The position numbers were made by a program, and so were the translations under genes. This document shows, piece after piece, positions 7,497 to 16,234 of a stretch of DNA of 64,000 bases (positions within the stretch are counted from its first letter, which is position 1; each line of letters starts with the position of its first letter). The notes under the pieces were generated by a model. That model saw only the letters and a program-made list of their open reading frames with translations. It was not told where the DNA came from and ran no database searches. This DNA comes from Mesobacillus persicus (GTDB lineage: Bacteria; Bacillota; Bacilli; Bacillales; Cytobacillaceae), in the NCBI RefSeq assembly GCF_900109925.1, contig NZ_FOBW01000002.1:372001-436000 (forward strand), written 5' to 3'.

Positions 7497-8297
7497 ATGC
7501 CAAATCGTCAAAAACTCTATTTTTACCATAAGCCGGATGCTGCAACTATGGAAGTTGTTGCTCCTCTTTATGATTTAGCGAAAAGGTATGATTTTATTTT
7601 AGAAAAGGATTACCGAAACGCAAACATAATCGTTAGCGTCGGTGATGATGACACGTTTCTACAAGCCGTGAGAAATACTCGCTTTAGAGATGATTGCCTA
7701 TATGCAGGGATTTCAATGACTGGAAAACGAACTATCTATTGTGACTTCGAATCTGAGGACCAGTCTACAATCATAGAGGCAATGATGAATGATAATATTG
7801 AAGTGCGCCGTTATCCTACCATCGATGTGAATATAGATGGTGAGACAAGCTTTCAATGTTTAAATGAGTTCAGTGTACGTTCGTCGATTATCAAAACATT
7901 TGTCATGGATGTCTTTATTAATGATTTACATTTTGAAACTTACCGCGGCAATGGAATGCTTGTATCAACACCAACGGGGAGTACTGGTTACAATCGCTCA
8001 CTTAATGGTTCAATCGTGGATCCTCTACTTCCATGTATTCAGGTAAGTGAAATTGCCTCACTTAATAATAATCAATATCGGACACTAGGATCTTCATTTA
8101 TTTTAGGAGGAGACCGCAAACTAACCTTAAAAGTTGTCCAGGATGGAAATGACTACCCAATTATGGGAATGGATAACGAGGCCCTTAGTATCCAACATGT
8201 TGAAAAAATTGACGTTAAATTAAGTGAGAGGCAAATAAAAACCATTAAACTAAAAGATAATTCATTCTGGGAGAAAGTGAAAAGGAACTTTTTATAG
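7497..8297 (+). CDS. nadK: NAD kinase 2 (YtdI/NadK2 type)
   Basis: Phosphorylates NAD to NADP; Bacillaceae usually carry two such enzymes and this is the YtdI-type one. The start at 7497 has GGAGGA 6 bases upstream; an ATG at 7467 has only a weak site. The protein (266 residues) has NEFSVRSSIIKTFV, STPTGSTGYNRSL and the C-terminal FILGGDRKL and MDNEALSIQ regions typical of the family. The canonical GGDGT motif reads GDDDT (SVGDDDTFLQAV, near residue 48): both outer glycines are replaced while the catalytic Asp is kept. I recall GDDxT-like forms in other NadK2 proteins, so this is probably a subfamily trait and not decay. It is transcribed alone, divergent from sppA. Confidence 0.93.
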   Translation: MPNRQKLYFYHKPDAATMEVVAPLYDLAKRYDFILEKDYRNANIIVSVGDDDTFLQAVRNTRFRDDCLYAGISMTGKRTIYCDFESEDQSTIIEAMMNDNIEVRRYPTIDVNIDGETSFQCLNEFSVRSSIIKTFVMDVFINDLHFETYRGNGMLVSTPTGSTGYNRSLNGSIVDPLLPCIQVSEIASLNNNQYRTLGSSFILGGDRKLTLKVVQDGNDYPIMGMDNEALSIQHVEKIDVKLSERQIKTIKLKDNSFWEKVKRNFL

Positions 8298-8303
8298 TAA
8301 AAA

Positions 8304-8329
8304 TAAAGAGCCCAATATTTGGGCTCTTA
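8304..8329 (+). terminator. Terminator-like hairpin after nadK
   Basis: AAGAGCCCAATATTTGGGCTCTT (two 9-base arms) lies 8 bases after the nadK stop but is followed only by a weak T tract. The same 23 bases recur at 8593-8615. Confidence 0.65.
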
Positions 8330-8388
8330 GTTGTGGATAATAGGGGGTTTAACTTCAGATTAGCCCGGACGCATTGTTAAGTAAATCT

Positions 8389-8519
8389 GTTGATTGGAGT
8401 GGAAGGCGCGCAGACTCCTGCGGGATCAGCTGGACAGGTGAGACCCCACAGGAGCAATAGCGACGAGGAGGCTCACCGCCAGCCCCGCGGAAAGCGAAGC
8501 GCCTGGAACGGAAATCAAC
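8389..8519. repeat. R1 repeat, copy 2 (inverted relative to copy 1)
   Basis: 131 bp with GTTGATT and AATCAAC ends, reading as the reverse complement of copy 1: GACTCCTGCGGGA, CAGGTGAGACCCCACAG, GACGAGGAGGCTCACC and CCCCGCGGAAAGCG. GGTGAG/CTCACC forms the internal stem as in copy 1. It lies between two copies of the same terminator hairpin (8306-8328 and 8593-8615). Confidence 0.9.
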
Positions 8520-8591
8520 AGCCCCTTTTCTCCTCAAACCATAATAAAAAAACTATAGACAATCTCGATTTATACAAGTTTGTCTACAGTC

Positions 8592-8617
8592 TAAGAGCCC
8601 AATATTTGGGCTCTTTG
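8592..8617 (-). terminator. Terminator-like hairpin after rarD
   Basis: The stem-loop AAGAGCCCAATATTTGGGCTCTT is repeated exactly here, next to the rarD stop. It can act for rarD on the minus strand (weak T run) and as a second stop for nadK on the plus strand, where CTCTTTGTTATAT follows. Confidence 0.6.
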
Positions 8618-9550
8618 TTATATATGAGTACTTTTTTCTTTTCTCCATTTTAACTCTATACTTGAAACTAGTTTCGTCCTTGAAACGGAGTAAATGGTCA
8701 ATGCGGCCCAAATAAAGGTAAAGGCCAGTAACTGTGACATAGAGAAATTTTCCTCGTAAATAAAAATTCCTAAGATTAGCATGATTGTAGGGGCAATATA
8801 TTGTAAGAATCCAAGCATCGACAGTGGAATCTTTTGCGCACCTCTAGCAAAAAATAATAGTGGGACAGCCGTCGCGACACCCGAACCGATTAAGAGAAGG
8901 CCTGTTTCCCATCCACCAATTAGTAGCGAATGACTAGATTCAAAGAATAAGATCATATAAATCATGGCTATTGGAGTTACCACCATTGTTTCCAATGCTA
9001 ATCCAACAGAGGATTCAATTTTAATCATCTTTTTCGCCATTCCATACAATCCAAATGATAGCGCGAGGGTAATCGCAATCCAAGGAAATTTTCCGTAGGA
9101 CATGGTCATGATAACCACACCTATAGCTGCCAACAAAAAAGAAAAAATTTGGGCACGTGATAACTTTTCCTTGAAGAAGACGATCCCAAGCAGGACCGAT
9201 ACAAGTGGGTTTATATAATAGCCTAAACTGGTCTCGACCATTTGCTCACTGTTAACGGCCCAGATATAGACAAACCAATTTATGCTGATGAGAACGGAGG
9301 CAATGACTAGTGCAAGTAATTGCTTTTTATTTTTTGCAAAACCTTTCAAGGTCCCAACGAATAACGACCATTTTTTTGTCAGACCTAAAAGTACCAACAT
9401 AAATAGAAAGGACCAAATCACTCGATTAGCTAGAATCTCTTCTGCTCCAACATGATCTAGCAACTTCCAATAGATTGGAAGGAACCCCCATAAAATATAA
9501 GCACCGGCAGCATAAAGAATCCCATTTTGTTGTTCTGTACGGTTCGCCAT
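8618..9550 (-). CDS. rarD: RarD/EamA family drug-metabolite transporter
   Basis: About 310 residues with ten hydrophobic segments, arranged as two EamA repeats. The N-terminal sequence AAGAYILWGFLPIYWKLL and AEEILANRVIWSFLFM are characteristic of RarD (chloramphenicol-sensitivity protein family). The ATG at 9548-9550 was preferred over a GTG two codons upstream because GGGGAG is then 5 bases away. The transported compound is unknown; members of the wider EamA family export metabolites and amino acids. It lies alone between two terminators; B. subtilis lacks it at this place, so it is an accessory insertion in an otherwise conserved order. Confidence 0.9.
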   Translation of the reverse strand: MANRTEQQNGILYAAGAYILWGFLPIYWKLLDHVGAEEILANRVIWSFLFMLVLLGLTKKWSLFVGTLKGFAKNKKQLLALVIASVLISINWFVYIWAVNSEQMVETSLGYYINPLVSVLLGIVFFKEKLSRAQIFSFLLAAIGVVIMTMSYGKFPWIAITLALSFGLYGMAKKMIKIESSVGLALETMVVTPIAMIYMILFFESSHSLLIGGWETGLLLIGSGVATAVPLLFFARGAQKIPLSMLGFLQYIAPTIMLILGIFIYEENFSMSQLLAFTFIWAALTIYSVSRTKLVSSIELKWRKEKSTHI

Positions 9551-9643
9551 ACCCACTCCCCAATTCTTTCTAGACTCGAAATAATTTCATTATATCGAGG
9601 TGGAAGATGACTGACAATCTTTTTTTATTTACAATTAATCAGA

Positions 9644-9672
9644 AAAAAATGCAGGAATGATTTCCTGCATTC
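9644..9672 (-). terminator. Intrinsic terminator of acyl-CoA ligase gene
   Basis: ATGCAGGAA-TGAT-TTCCTGCAT perfect stem followed on the minus strand by seven T. Confidence 0.92.
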
Positions 9673-9686
9673 GCTTTAGCTATAGA

Positions 9687-11258
9687 CTACACTTCTAATT
9701 CATTTTTTCGAAGCTCAATACGGCGAATTTTTCCCGAGGTTGTCTTCGGTAGTTCCTTGATAAATTCAATCTTTCTTGGATACTTATATGGAGCTGTCAA
9801 ATTTTTAACGTGTTCCTGTAACTCAAGAATCAGATCTTTACTTGGAGAGATTTGCTCTTTTAATACGATAAATGCCTTTACGATATGCCCGCGGACTTCA
9901 TCAGGGGAAGCAACCACAGCGCACTCCTTAACTGCAGGATGTTTTACTAGAGCGTCCTCAACTTCAAAGGGGCCGATTGTGTAGCCGGAACTAATAATAA
10001 TATCATCCCCGCGTCCCTCAAACCAAAAGTAACCAGCTTCGTCTTTTTTTGCTTTGTCCCCGGTAATATAATAATCACCACGGAATTGCATTGCAGTTCG
10101 TTCAGGGTCTTTGTAATAATTTTTAAATAACGCCGGAGTATCCATATGGACGGCGATATCCCCTACCTCACCAATCGCACAAGGTTCTCCATTATCATTA
10201 ATAATTTCCACTTTGTTGCCCGGGGTCGGTTTCCCCATTGACCCCTCTTTCATTTCCATCCCTTTCGTTACTCCGACAAGCAAAGTGTTTTCAGTTTGCC
10301 CGTAGCCATCACGAACATCAATATTAAAATATTTCCTGAAGGTATTGATTACCTCACGATTTAACGGCTCTCCAGCAGATACAGCACTTCGTAATGAAGG
10401 TAGTTTATATTGACCTATTTGGTCAACTTTAGCCATTAAGCGATATTCCGTAGGCGTACAACATAAAACATTAATCTCGTAGGTTTGTAACAACTCGAGG
10501 TATTTGGTTGGTTCAAATTTTCCATTATAAACAAAGCCTGTCGCACCTGTACCTAAAACAGAGAGGAACGGACTCCATATCCATTTCTGCCATCCTGGTG
10601 CAGCTGTTGCCCATACCCTATCGCCTTCTTCAATGGCTAGCCAATGTTTGGCTGCCGTTTGAAGATGGGCATAGGCCCAACCATGGGTATGAACAACTCC
10701 CTTAGGATTGCCAGTCGTTCCTGATGTATAAGAGAGGAAAGCCATATCTTCTCTTTCTGTGTCGGCCAACTCAAGAACGGGTGAAGCATAGGTGCACTCG
10801 TTATCTAAGTCAATCCATCCATATTCCTGTTTACCTACAGAAAACCTCAATAAGTTTTCGGCCTCTGGAATACCAGAAAATTGGCTAACATATGGGTAAT
10901 AACTAACAATCGCCTTAACATCACCATGTGTGATTCGATATTGTAAGTCCTTTGTTCTTAGCATCTCTGAACTTGGGATTACAACTAGACCTAATTTTAA
11001 TGCTGCGATATACACTTGGTAAGCTTCAATCAATCGTGGGATAACAACTAGGACAACATCTCCCTTTGTTAATCCACTCGTCTTGAAAACATTACCAATT
11101 CTATTTGCATTGTTAATTAATTCTTTATAAGAAATGTTCTTAGCTTCGCCATTTTCATTTTGCCATTGTAGCGCAAGCTTCCCCTCTGTTTCAGCAAAAC
11201 GCTCAAACTCTGAAATTAGATTATACTTCTCCGGTGCAATTAATTGATTTCTATTCAT
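9687..11258 (-). CDS. ytcI: Acyl-CoA synthetase (AMP-forming), YtcI type
   Basis: An adenylate-forming ligase of 523 residues that makes acyl-CoA from a carboxylate, CoA and ATP. Signatures: SYTSGTTGNPKGVVHTHG (P-loop, about 178-195), DGYGQTENT (about 318), YITGDKAKKDEAGYFWFEGRGDD, and the C-terminal catalytic lysine in PKTTSGKIRRIELR. It is shorter than acetyl-CoA synthetases and resembles B. subtilis YtcI and medium/branched-chain acyl-CoA ligases of Firmicutes, which favour small branched acids; the substrate here is therefore inferred as a short or branched acid used for fatty-acid priming. The position between nadK2 and a SASP gene matches B. subtilis. Confidence 0.9.
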   Translation of the reverse strand: MNRNQLIAPEKYNLISEFERFAETEGKLALQWQNENGEAKNISYKELINNANRIGNVFKTSGLTKGDVVLVVIPRLIEAYQVYIAALKLGLVVIPSSEMLRTKDLQYRITHGDVKAIVSYYPYVSQFSGIPEAENLLRFSVGKQEYGWIDLDNECTYASPVLELADTEREDMAFLSYTSGTTGNPKGVVHTHGWAYAHLQTAAKHWLAIEEGDRVWATAAPGWQKWIWSPFLSVLGTGATGFVYNGKFEPTKYLELLQTYEINVLCCTPTEYRLMAKVDQIGQYKLPSLRSAVSAGEPLNREVINTFRKYFNIDVRDGYGQTENTLLVGVTKGMEMKEGSMGKPTPGNKVEIINDNGEPCAIGEVGDIAVHMDTPALFKNYYKDPERTAMQFRGDYYITGDKAKKDEAGYFWFEGRGDDIIISSGYTIGPFEVEDALVKHPAVKECAVVASPDEVRGHIVKAFIVLKEQISPSKDLILELQEHVKNLTAPYKYPRKIEFIKELPKTTSGKIRRIELRKNELEV

Positions 11259-11416
11259 AAAGTCCCCTCCCCTTTTTAGTACCTAGTAATAGCACTTAAT
11301 ACCATTATACAGAATTCATTATTTTTTGTAATCAATTACTTTAGGGTGCGGACAAAACAATAGCACAGTGGGTAGAGGGCTAGAAATTGGAGAGTTTGAT
11401 GGGGGGACGTCAACGT

Positions 11417-11447
11417 AAAAAGAAGCGGGATTGCTCCCGCTTCTTTG
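11417..11447 (-). terminator. Intrinsic terminator of the SASP gene
   Basis: AAGAAGCGGGA and TCCCGCTTCTT form an 11-bp stem around TTGC; on the minus strand TTTTTACG follows. Confidence 0.92.
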
Positions 11448-11469
11448 TAGCCATTTTATTTATTTTTTA

Positions 11470-11679
11470 TTATCTAGAAAAACCGCTCATTTGCTGTTGA
11501 GCCATAGAAACCAAACGCTTAGTGATTTCTCCACCAACAGATCCGTTAGCACGAGAAGTTGTTTCAGCACCAAGGTTTACGCCAAATTCAGAAGCAATTT
11601 CAACCTTCATTTGGTTAAGAGCTTGTTCCACCCCAGGTACTAATAGGTTGTTTGAGTTGTTTGAGTTGTTGTTAGCCAT
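11470..11679 (-). CDS. sspA: Alpha/beta-type small acid-soluble spore protein
   Basis: Binds and protects DNA in the dormant spore and is degraded by the GPR protease at germination. The start at 11677-11679 is fixed by a perfect AGGAGGTGA 7 bases upstream and gives 69 residues beginning [16 protein letters not shown]. The two conserved family blocks are present: [19 protein letters not shown], containing the Glu-Phe GPR cleavage site, and [19 protein letters not shown]. The position next to thiI matches B. subtilis sspA, which is why that symbol is used, although alpha/beta SASPs are multi-copy and hard to tell apart. A candidate sigma-G promoter lies upstream. Confidence 0.96.
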   Translation of the reverse strand: MANNNSNNSNNLLVPGVEQALNQMKVEIASEFGVNLGAETTSRANGSVGGEITKRLVSMAQQQMSGFSR

Positions 11680-11727
11680 GTGATGTTCACCTCCTTGTGA
11701 GTATAGAGTGTGTAGAATCACATGACT

Positions 11728-11757
11728 TAATACAATTCAACTGTTGGTAAATATTCA
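11728..11757 (-). promoter_or_regulatory. Candidate sigma-G promoter of the SASP gene
   Basis: On the minus strand TGAATA (11752-11757), then 17 bases, then TGTATTA (11728-11734). This fits the forespore sigma-G pattern (TGAATA ... CATnnTA) reasonably well; the -10 half is imperfect. Confidence 0.55.
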
Positions 11758-11854
11758 CAACTTTGAAGGGAAACTGTACATAATTTATAAATAAAAGGGC
11801 GCTATTAGTGTTGTTTAAGAGCTATGACTTGTTGATTTCGGCTTCACCCTATGG

Positions 11855-13057
11855 TTAAAATAAATCTTCCTCGATTTGCTGTTCCATAATTGGTTTAACA
11901 ACTATCGTTTCGGTTTCGTTAACGGCCTTCTCGATTAGAGGTTCAAAATCAAAAAAGCTTTCATAATGCTGGACTTTTTCAAGTTTTGGTTTCGTCTTCG
12001 GTGAAGACGGAACGAAGACAGTGCAACAATCTTCATATGGTAAATTAGAAATTTCAAGGGTATCGATTTTAGCTGCAATATCCATTATTTCCGTTTTATC
12101 TGTAGTAATAAGCGGCCTTAAAATAGGGGTATTTGTTACCTCGTTAATCGCATACATACTTTCGATTGTTTGGCTTGCAACTTGTCCAAGACTTTCACCT
12201 GTAATAATCGCGAGTCCACCATTCTTTTCACGAAGTCGGTCCGTTACTCTTAACATTAGCCTTCTAGTTGTTGTCATTGTATAATTCTCTGGTACTTGCT
12301 TGTGTATCATTTGTTGAATTTCAGTGAAAGGCACGACATGCAGAACCATTTGGCCACTTACTTCCGACAACTTCTTAGTCAAATCCACTACTTTTTGCTT
12401 TGCTCGTTCACTTGTAAACGGGGGGCTAGCAAAATGTACTCCCTCCACTTCAATGCCTCGTTTCATTGATAGATAACCTGCAACCGGGCTGTCAATCCCA
12501 CCTGAAAGCATGAGCATAGCCTTGCCACTGGACCCAACCGGAAGTCCAGCTGCACCTCGAATTGTTTCTGCAGAAAGGTATGCAGCTTCTTCTCGAACTT
12601 CTATTTGTAGATTTATATCTGGGTTCTTAACATCAACCTTTAACCCCGGGATATTTGTTAACAAATGGCCGCCAAATTCATAATTGATTTCATTTGTATC
12701 GAGTTCAAATTTTTTATCAGATCTTTTTCCAGTGATCTTAAACGTTTTCCCATCACTATATAAACGTTTAAATAATTCCAATGCTGCCGCCTTCATTATA
12801 GTAATATCTTTCTCAACCTTAACAGCTGGGCTAAAAGATTGGATTCCAAAAACGTTTTTAAGTCTTTCACTTACTTTTATGCCGTCCTCCCCGTTTAATA
12901 GGACATACATCCGATCACGATCAGACTGGACACGAGCCTTGGGAAAGTCCTCAATCGCTTTTCTAACACTTCTTCTTAATTTATCAATAAATTTATTTCG
13001 GTTTCGTCCCTTCGTTGAGATTTCACCGTATCGAATCAAAATGCGGTCATACATCAT
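11855..13057 (-). CDS. thiI: tRNA uracil 4-sulfurtransferase ThiI
   Basis: Transfers sulfur to uridine 8 of tRNA and to the ThiS carrier for thiamine. The 400-residue protein has an N-terminal ferredoxin-like part, a THUMP domain (about 60-165) and a PP-loop ATPase domain with SGGIDS at 185-190. It ends without the C-terminal rhodanese domain of the E. coli enzyme, so the persulfide must come directly from a partner. That partner is the desulfurase gene immediately upstream: its stop codon abuts the ATGATG of thiI, a strong sign of translational coupling. The functional pairing is established for the B. subtilis homologues ThiI and NifZ. No clear terminator is seen after the stop. Confidence 0.97.
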   Translation of the reverse strand: MMYDRILIRYGEISTKGRNRNKFIDKLRRSVRKAIEDFPKARVQSDRDRMYVLLNGEDGIKVSERLKNVFGIQSFSPAVKVEKDITIMKAAALELFKRLYSDGKTFKITGKRSDKKFELDTNEINYEFGGHLLTNIPGLKVDVKNPDINLQIEVREEAAYLSAETIRGAAGLPVGSSGKAMLMLSGGIDSPVAGYLSMKRGIEVEGVHFASPPFTSERAKQKVVDLTKKLSEVSGQMVLHVVPFTEIQQMIHKQVPENYTMTTTRRLMLRVTDRLREKNGGLAIITGESLGQVASQTIESMYAINEVTNTPILRPLITTDKTEIMDIAAKIDTLEISNLPYEDCCTVFVPSSPKTKPKLEKVQHYESFFDFEPLIEKAVNETETIVVKPIMEQQIEEDLF

Positions 13058-14200
13058 CTATTTCATTACCTCTCTTAATCGTTTTACATTATCTATTACT
13101 GCCGTTAAAACCTTCTCCGCTTCCTGCTGATTGTTCTCATATGAAAGACTCATCCGAATTGAACTTGCTGCTTGGTCAGCAGGTACTCCCATGGCAACTA
13201 AAGTTTGGTTCGGCGCATTGCGTTTTGACGAGCAGGCACTCGTGGTTGAAACATAGATGTCTCTTTCCTCAAGAGCGTGGACCAAAACCTCTGCCTTGAT
13301 TCCTTTTAATGAAAAGTTCAATATATGCGGAGCAGCGTTCTTCTCTGGAGTATGAATCGTAACCTCTGGAAGTTGCTTTAACCCGGATTTTATTGTACCC
13401 ATAATTTGTTGTAAATGGTCAATTTTTTGTTCACGAAGTTCAAGAGACATCCTAAGAGCTTTTGCCATCGCAACCACACCCGCGACATTTTCGGTCCCGC
13501 TTCGTCTTCTTCCTTCCTGGCCACCACCTGATAAGAGCGGAGATATTTGCACCCCATCTCTCACAAACAGTGCTCCAGTTCCTTTTAGGCCATGGAACTT
13601 ATGCCCTGATATCGTACATAAATCGATACCACAGTCATAAAAATCGAGCGGGACCTTTCCCACACCTTGAACATGATCAACATGAAAGTAGATTTTAGGA
13701 AATTGCTTTAGGACTTCACCAATTTCTTTGATGGGTTGCACCGTTCCAACCTCATTATTTATATGAATAACTGAAACAAGAATTGTATCAGGTCTAATCG
13801 CATTTTTGACTTCAGTCGGGTCCACACGTCCATGTTTATCTACTGGTATATACGACACTTCAAATCCAAGTTCAGCTAGCTGCTCCATAGAACTGCGAAC
13901 AGAAGCATGTTCAATTTCAGTGGTAATAATGTGCTTTCCACGACCCTTATGCTCCATGGCCACACCTTTAATGGCAAGATTATTTCCTTCGGTCCCACCA
14001 GAAGTGAACACAACCTCGGACATCTTAACCCCGAGGAGTTTTGCCAATTGTGTATGAGCCTGAGCTAAGAGTTTCTCGGCTTGACCACCAATTTGATGTA
14101 GTGATGATGGATTTCCAAAATAACCGGTCGAAACCTTAATAAATGAGTCGAGAACTTCAGTAAATGGCTTGGTTGTTGCACTATTGTCAAAATAGATCAT
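13058..14200 (-). CDS. nifZ: Cysteine desulfurase, NifZ type (partner of ThiI)
   Basis: PLP enzyme that removes sulfur from L-cysteine and holds it as a persulfide. At 380 residues it has FTSGGTEGNN (66-75), TEIEHASVR, the PLP lysine in SGHKFHGLKGTG (Lys201), RSGTENVAG, and the persulfide cysteine in STTSACSSKRN (Cys323). The short loop around Cys323 and the location directly upstream of thiI identify it as the tRNA-thiolation desulfurase, not the Fe-S cluster enzyme IscS/SufS. braB, which lies between nifZ and ezrA in B. subtilis, is absent. Confidence 0.95.
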   Translation of the reverse strand: MIYFDNSATTKPFTEVLDSFIKVSTGYFGNPSSLHQIGGQAEKLLAQAHTQLAKLLGVKMSEVVFTSGGTEGNNLAIKGVAMEHKGRGKHIITTEIEHASVRSSMEQLAELGFEVSYIPVDKHGRVDPTEVKNAIRPDTILVSVIHINNEVGTVQPIKEIGEVLKQFPKIYFHVDHVQGVGKVPLDFYDCGIDLCTISGHKFHGLKGTGALFVRDGVQISPLLSGGGQEGRRRSGTENVAGVVAMAKALRMSLELREQKIDHLQQIMGTIKSGLKQLPEVTIHTPEKNAAPHILNFSLKGIKAEVLVHALEERDIYVSTTSACSSKRNAPNQTLVAMGVPADQAASSIRMSLSYENNQQEAEKVLTAVIDNVKRLREVMK

Positions 14201-14316
14201 GACACACTCCTCCTTTGGTCCACCTAATCACAATAGCTAACAAAAAATTTTAACATACTATCTCATTTTTGAAAAACATTCAATGTTGAAGAACTTTCTT
14301 TTTGGTTTACGCAAGA

Positions 14317-14347
14317 AATAAGGCCTCCAGTATGTGGAGGCCTTTTA
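14317..14347 (-). terminator. Hairpin terminator after ezrA
   Basis: AAGGCCTCCA and TGGAGGCCTT form a strong stem just after the ezrA stop; the downstream T tract (TATTTCTT) is short. Confidence 0.75.
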
Positions 14348-16042
14348 TTATACATGTGTTTCAACGAATATTTCCTCAATTTTCTTTAACGCTCCTGGCT
14401 CTACTTCTTCAATTGCGGCAGCAGCTTCTTCAAGTGCTTGTCGATAGTCATAGTTTCTAAACGAATCTTCCGCTTTCTTTAACCCCTTAGAAACAGACGG
14501 GTATTTACTGCGATAGCGATTTCCATATTGAATCACTCGTTCAGCGAGCTTAACATTTTCTACTGTTTCCTTCGTTGTCGAAGCCAGCTTCCCAACCGTA
14601 AGTTCAGCAATTTCAAGATATTGTTGAACTGTTGGGATATTTAGAGGCTTTTGTTCAAGCTTATCCGCAACATTCTGTATACTTTCTTTTGCATCTTCTA
14701 AAAGATATTTATAGCCCTGGGCCAAACCAGGCAGGTTGCTTTGGGTTATTAGCTTTACCATTTCCGTAATCTGCTTTGAAAGCTCCCTGACTTTATCCCG
14801 AGCAGCCATTTCATCTTTTCTTAACGCGTTCAGCTTTTCCTTAAAGTCTTGTTGCTCGTGGTTACACTCTTCAAGGTCCTCATTCAATGCAGTCAACTCT
14901 TCTTTAAGGAAGCTATAAGCTACTTCCCCTTGAATCATTTTTGCTACTAGCACTTCGTATCTTTTGGATAACTGTTCTAGACGTTCTTCTGCAAGCAAGT
15001 GCGCATCTAGTTCTTTGTCTGCTAATTCGTAACTCTGCTGTACTGTTTGAATTTCTTCCTGAATAATGTCACTTTCATCAACAGTTGTTTTAAACAGATC
15101 CTTCAATTCCTTTTCACTCTTATGAATGAATTGTCTAGCAATCGCTTCGTTCTCAAGAAGGTCAAATAGCTGATCAAGTTTTCCCTTTAATTCCTCAATC
15201 CCGACCTTCATGTCATCAATTTCGGTTTCATCGATTAGGGCTTGAAACTCACTCAACTGTTTCTCCGCCTCTTCAATCACTTTTTCAATGCCGAGATGAT
15301 CGAGGACGTAGCCTTGCTGAACCATTTCCCTACAGCCCTCTTTCAGTTCATTTATCTGGGCTGGAATTCCTAGTTGACAATCATGAATCAGCTGTGGAAT
15401 CATTTCCATTTTTATTTCCATCTCATCAAGCCTATTTTTAATACTGAGAACAATTTCCCTTGCTTCAAGGTAGTTGCCATTTTCAGTCTTTTCGTCAAAT
15501 TTCTCAAAATCACCCGAAATATCGTTTAGTTGATCTTCAAGCCCCTTTTCAGCTTTACCAAAGCTATGTCGATGAGCCAAAAGGTTCTTTCGACAATCAC
15601 GATACTGCTCTTTTAATGAGTCAATTTCACTCCGGTTTTTTTCCTCACTACCAACAAGTTCGTTCAGCTCTTCAAGAATGCTACTGATTTTCTCCTCAAT
15701 TCCTGTAAGTCTACTCTCGATAGAACCTAGTGACTCTTTGGCTTTCCCAAACCTAAGTTTATCGGTAAAATCTTCCGCATCGAGTAAGAATTCTTCAATA
15801 TCAGGTAATTCAGAAGTGACGATATCGTCCCATTTCTTCCGCCATCTTTCGAAGAGCTCCTCTGTTTGCCCAGTCATATTGAGTTTTTTAACCTTTGACA
15901 TCTCGTCAAGCACTGGACGGTTCATAATATCGATTTTCCACGCTTCATACCTGTCAACTTCATTAAAATACTTCCGCTTCATAAAATATCCTATAAGAAA
16001 AAGGCCAATTATGACGCCTAAACCAGCTATTATATACTCCAT
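14348..16042 (-). CDS. ezrA: Septation ring formation regulator EzrA
   Basis: Membrane-anchored coiled-coil protein that restrains FtsZ ring assembly to midcell and links the ring to wall synthesis. The 564 residues are the usual length. The N-terminus MEYIIAGLGVIIGLFLIGYF is a single membrane anchor with the outside-in topology known for EzrA, followed by the conserved YEAWKIDIMNRPVLDEM and ELFERWRKKWDDIV patches and then almost continuous heptad-rich helix (spectrin-like repeats). The C-terminal QYGNRYRSKYP patch is the conserved QNR-type motif region. It is a single gene with its own terminator, divergent from hisJ. Confidence 0.97.
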   Translation of the reverse strand: MEYIIAGLGVIIGLFLIGYFMKRKYFNEVDRYEAWKIDIMNRPVLDEMSKVKKLNMTGQTEELFERWRKKWDDIVTSELPDIEEFLLDAEDFTDKLRFGKAKESLGSIESRLTGIEEKISSILEELNELVGSEEKNRSEIDSLKEQYRDCRKNLLAHRHSFGKAEKGLEDQLNDISGDFEKFDEKTENGNYLEAREIVLSIKNRLDEMEIKMEMIPQLIHDCQLGIPAQINELKEGCREMVQQGYVLDHLGIEKVIEEAEKQLSEFQALIDETEIDDMKVGIEELKGKLDQLFDLLENEAIARQFIHKSEKELKDLFKTTVDESDIIQEEIQTVQQSYELADKELDAHLLAEERLEQLSKRYEVLVAKMIQGEVAYSFLKEELTALNEDLEECNHEQQDFKEKLNALRKDEMAARDKVRELSKQITEMVKLITQSNLPGLAQGYKYLLEDAKESIQNVADKLEQKPLNIPTVQQYLEIAELTVGKLASTTKETVENVKLAERVIQYGNRYRSKYPSVSKGLKKAEDSFRNYDYRQALEEAAAAIEEVEPGALKKIEEIFVETHV

Positions 16043-16234
16043 TCTAATCCCCCTGGGTTTTCATACAAAAAATCAGAATTGCAATTATCTATATAAAAAA
16101 GAAACTGTTTTTTTTATGTACTTATGATACCATGTAAACGACATTTTTTGACCAGTAATTTCAATTTTTTGTTTAATTTCTTATCGAATATCATCAGATT
16201 CTGTCAAGAACCTAATGAAATGGAGCTGTACTGT

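Noticed and set aside
7497-8297. nadK as a pseudogene because of GDDDT
   Set aside because: The frame is intact, other motifs are complete, the catalytic Asp is kept, and I recall similar motifs in NadK2 proteins.
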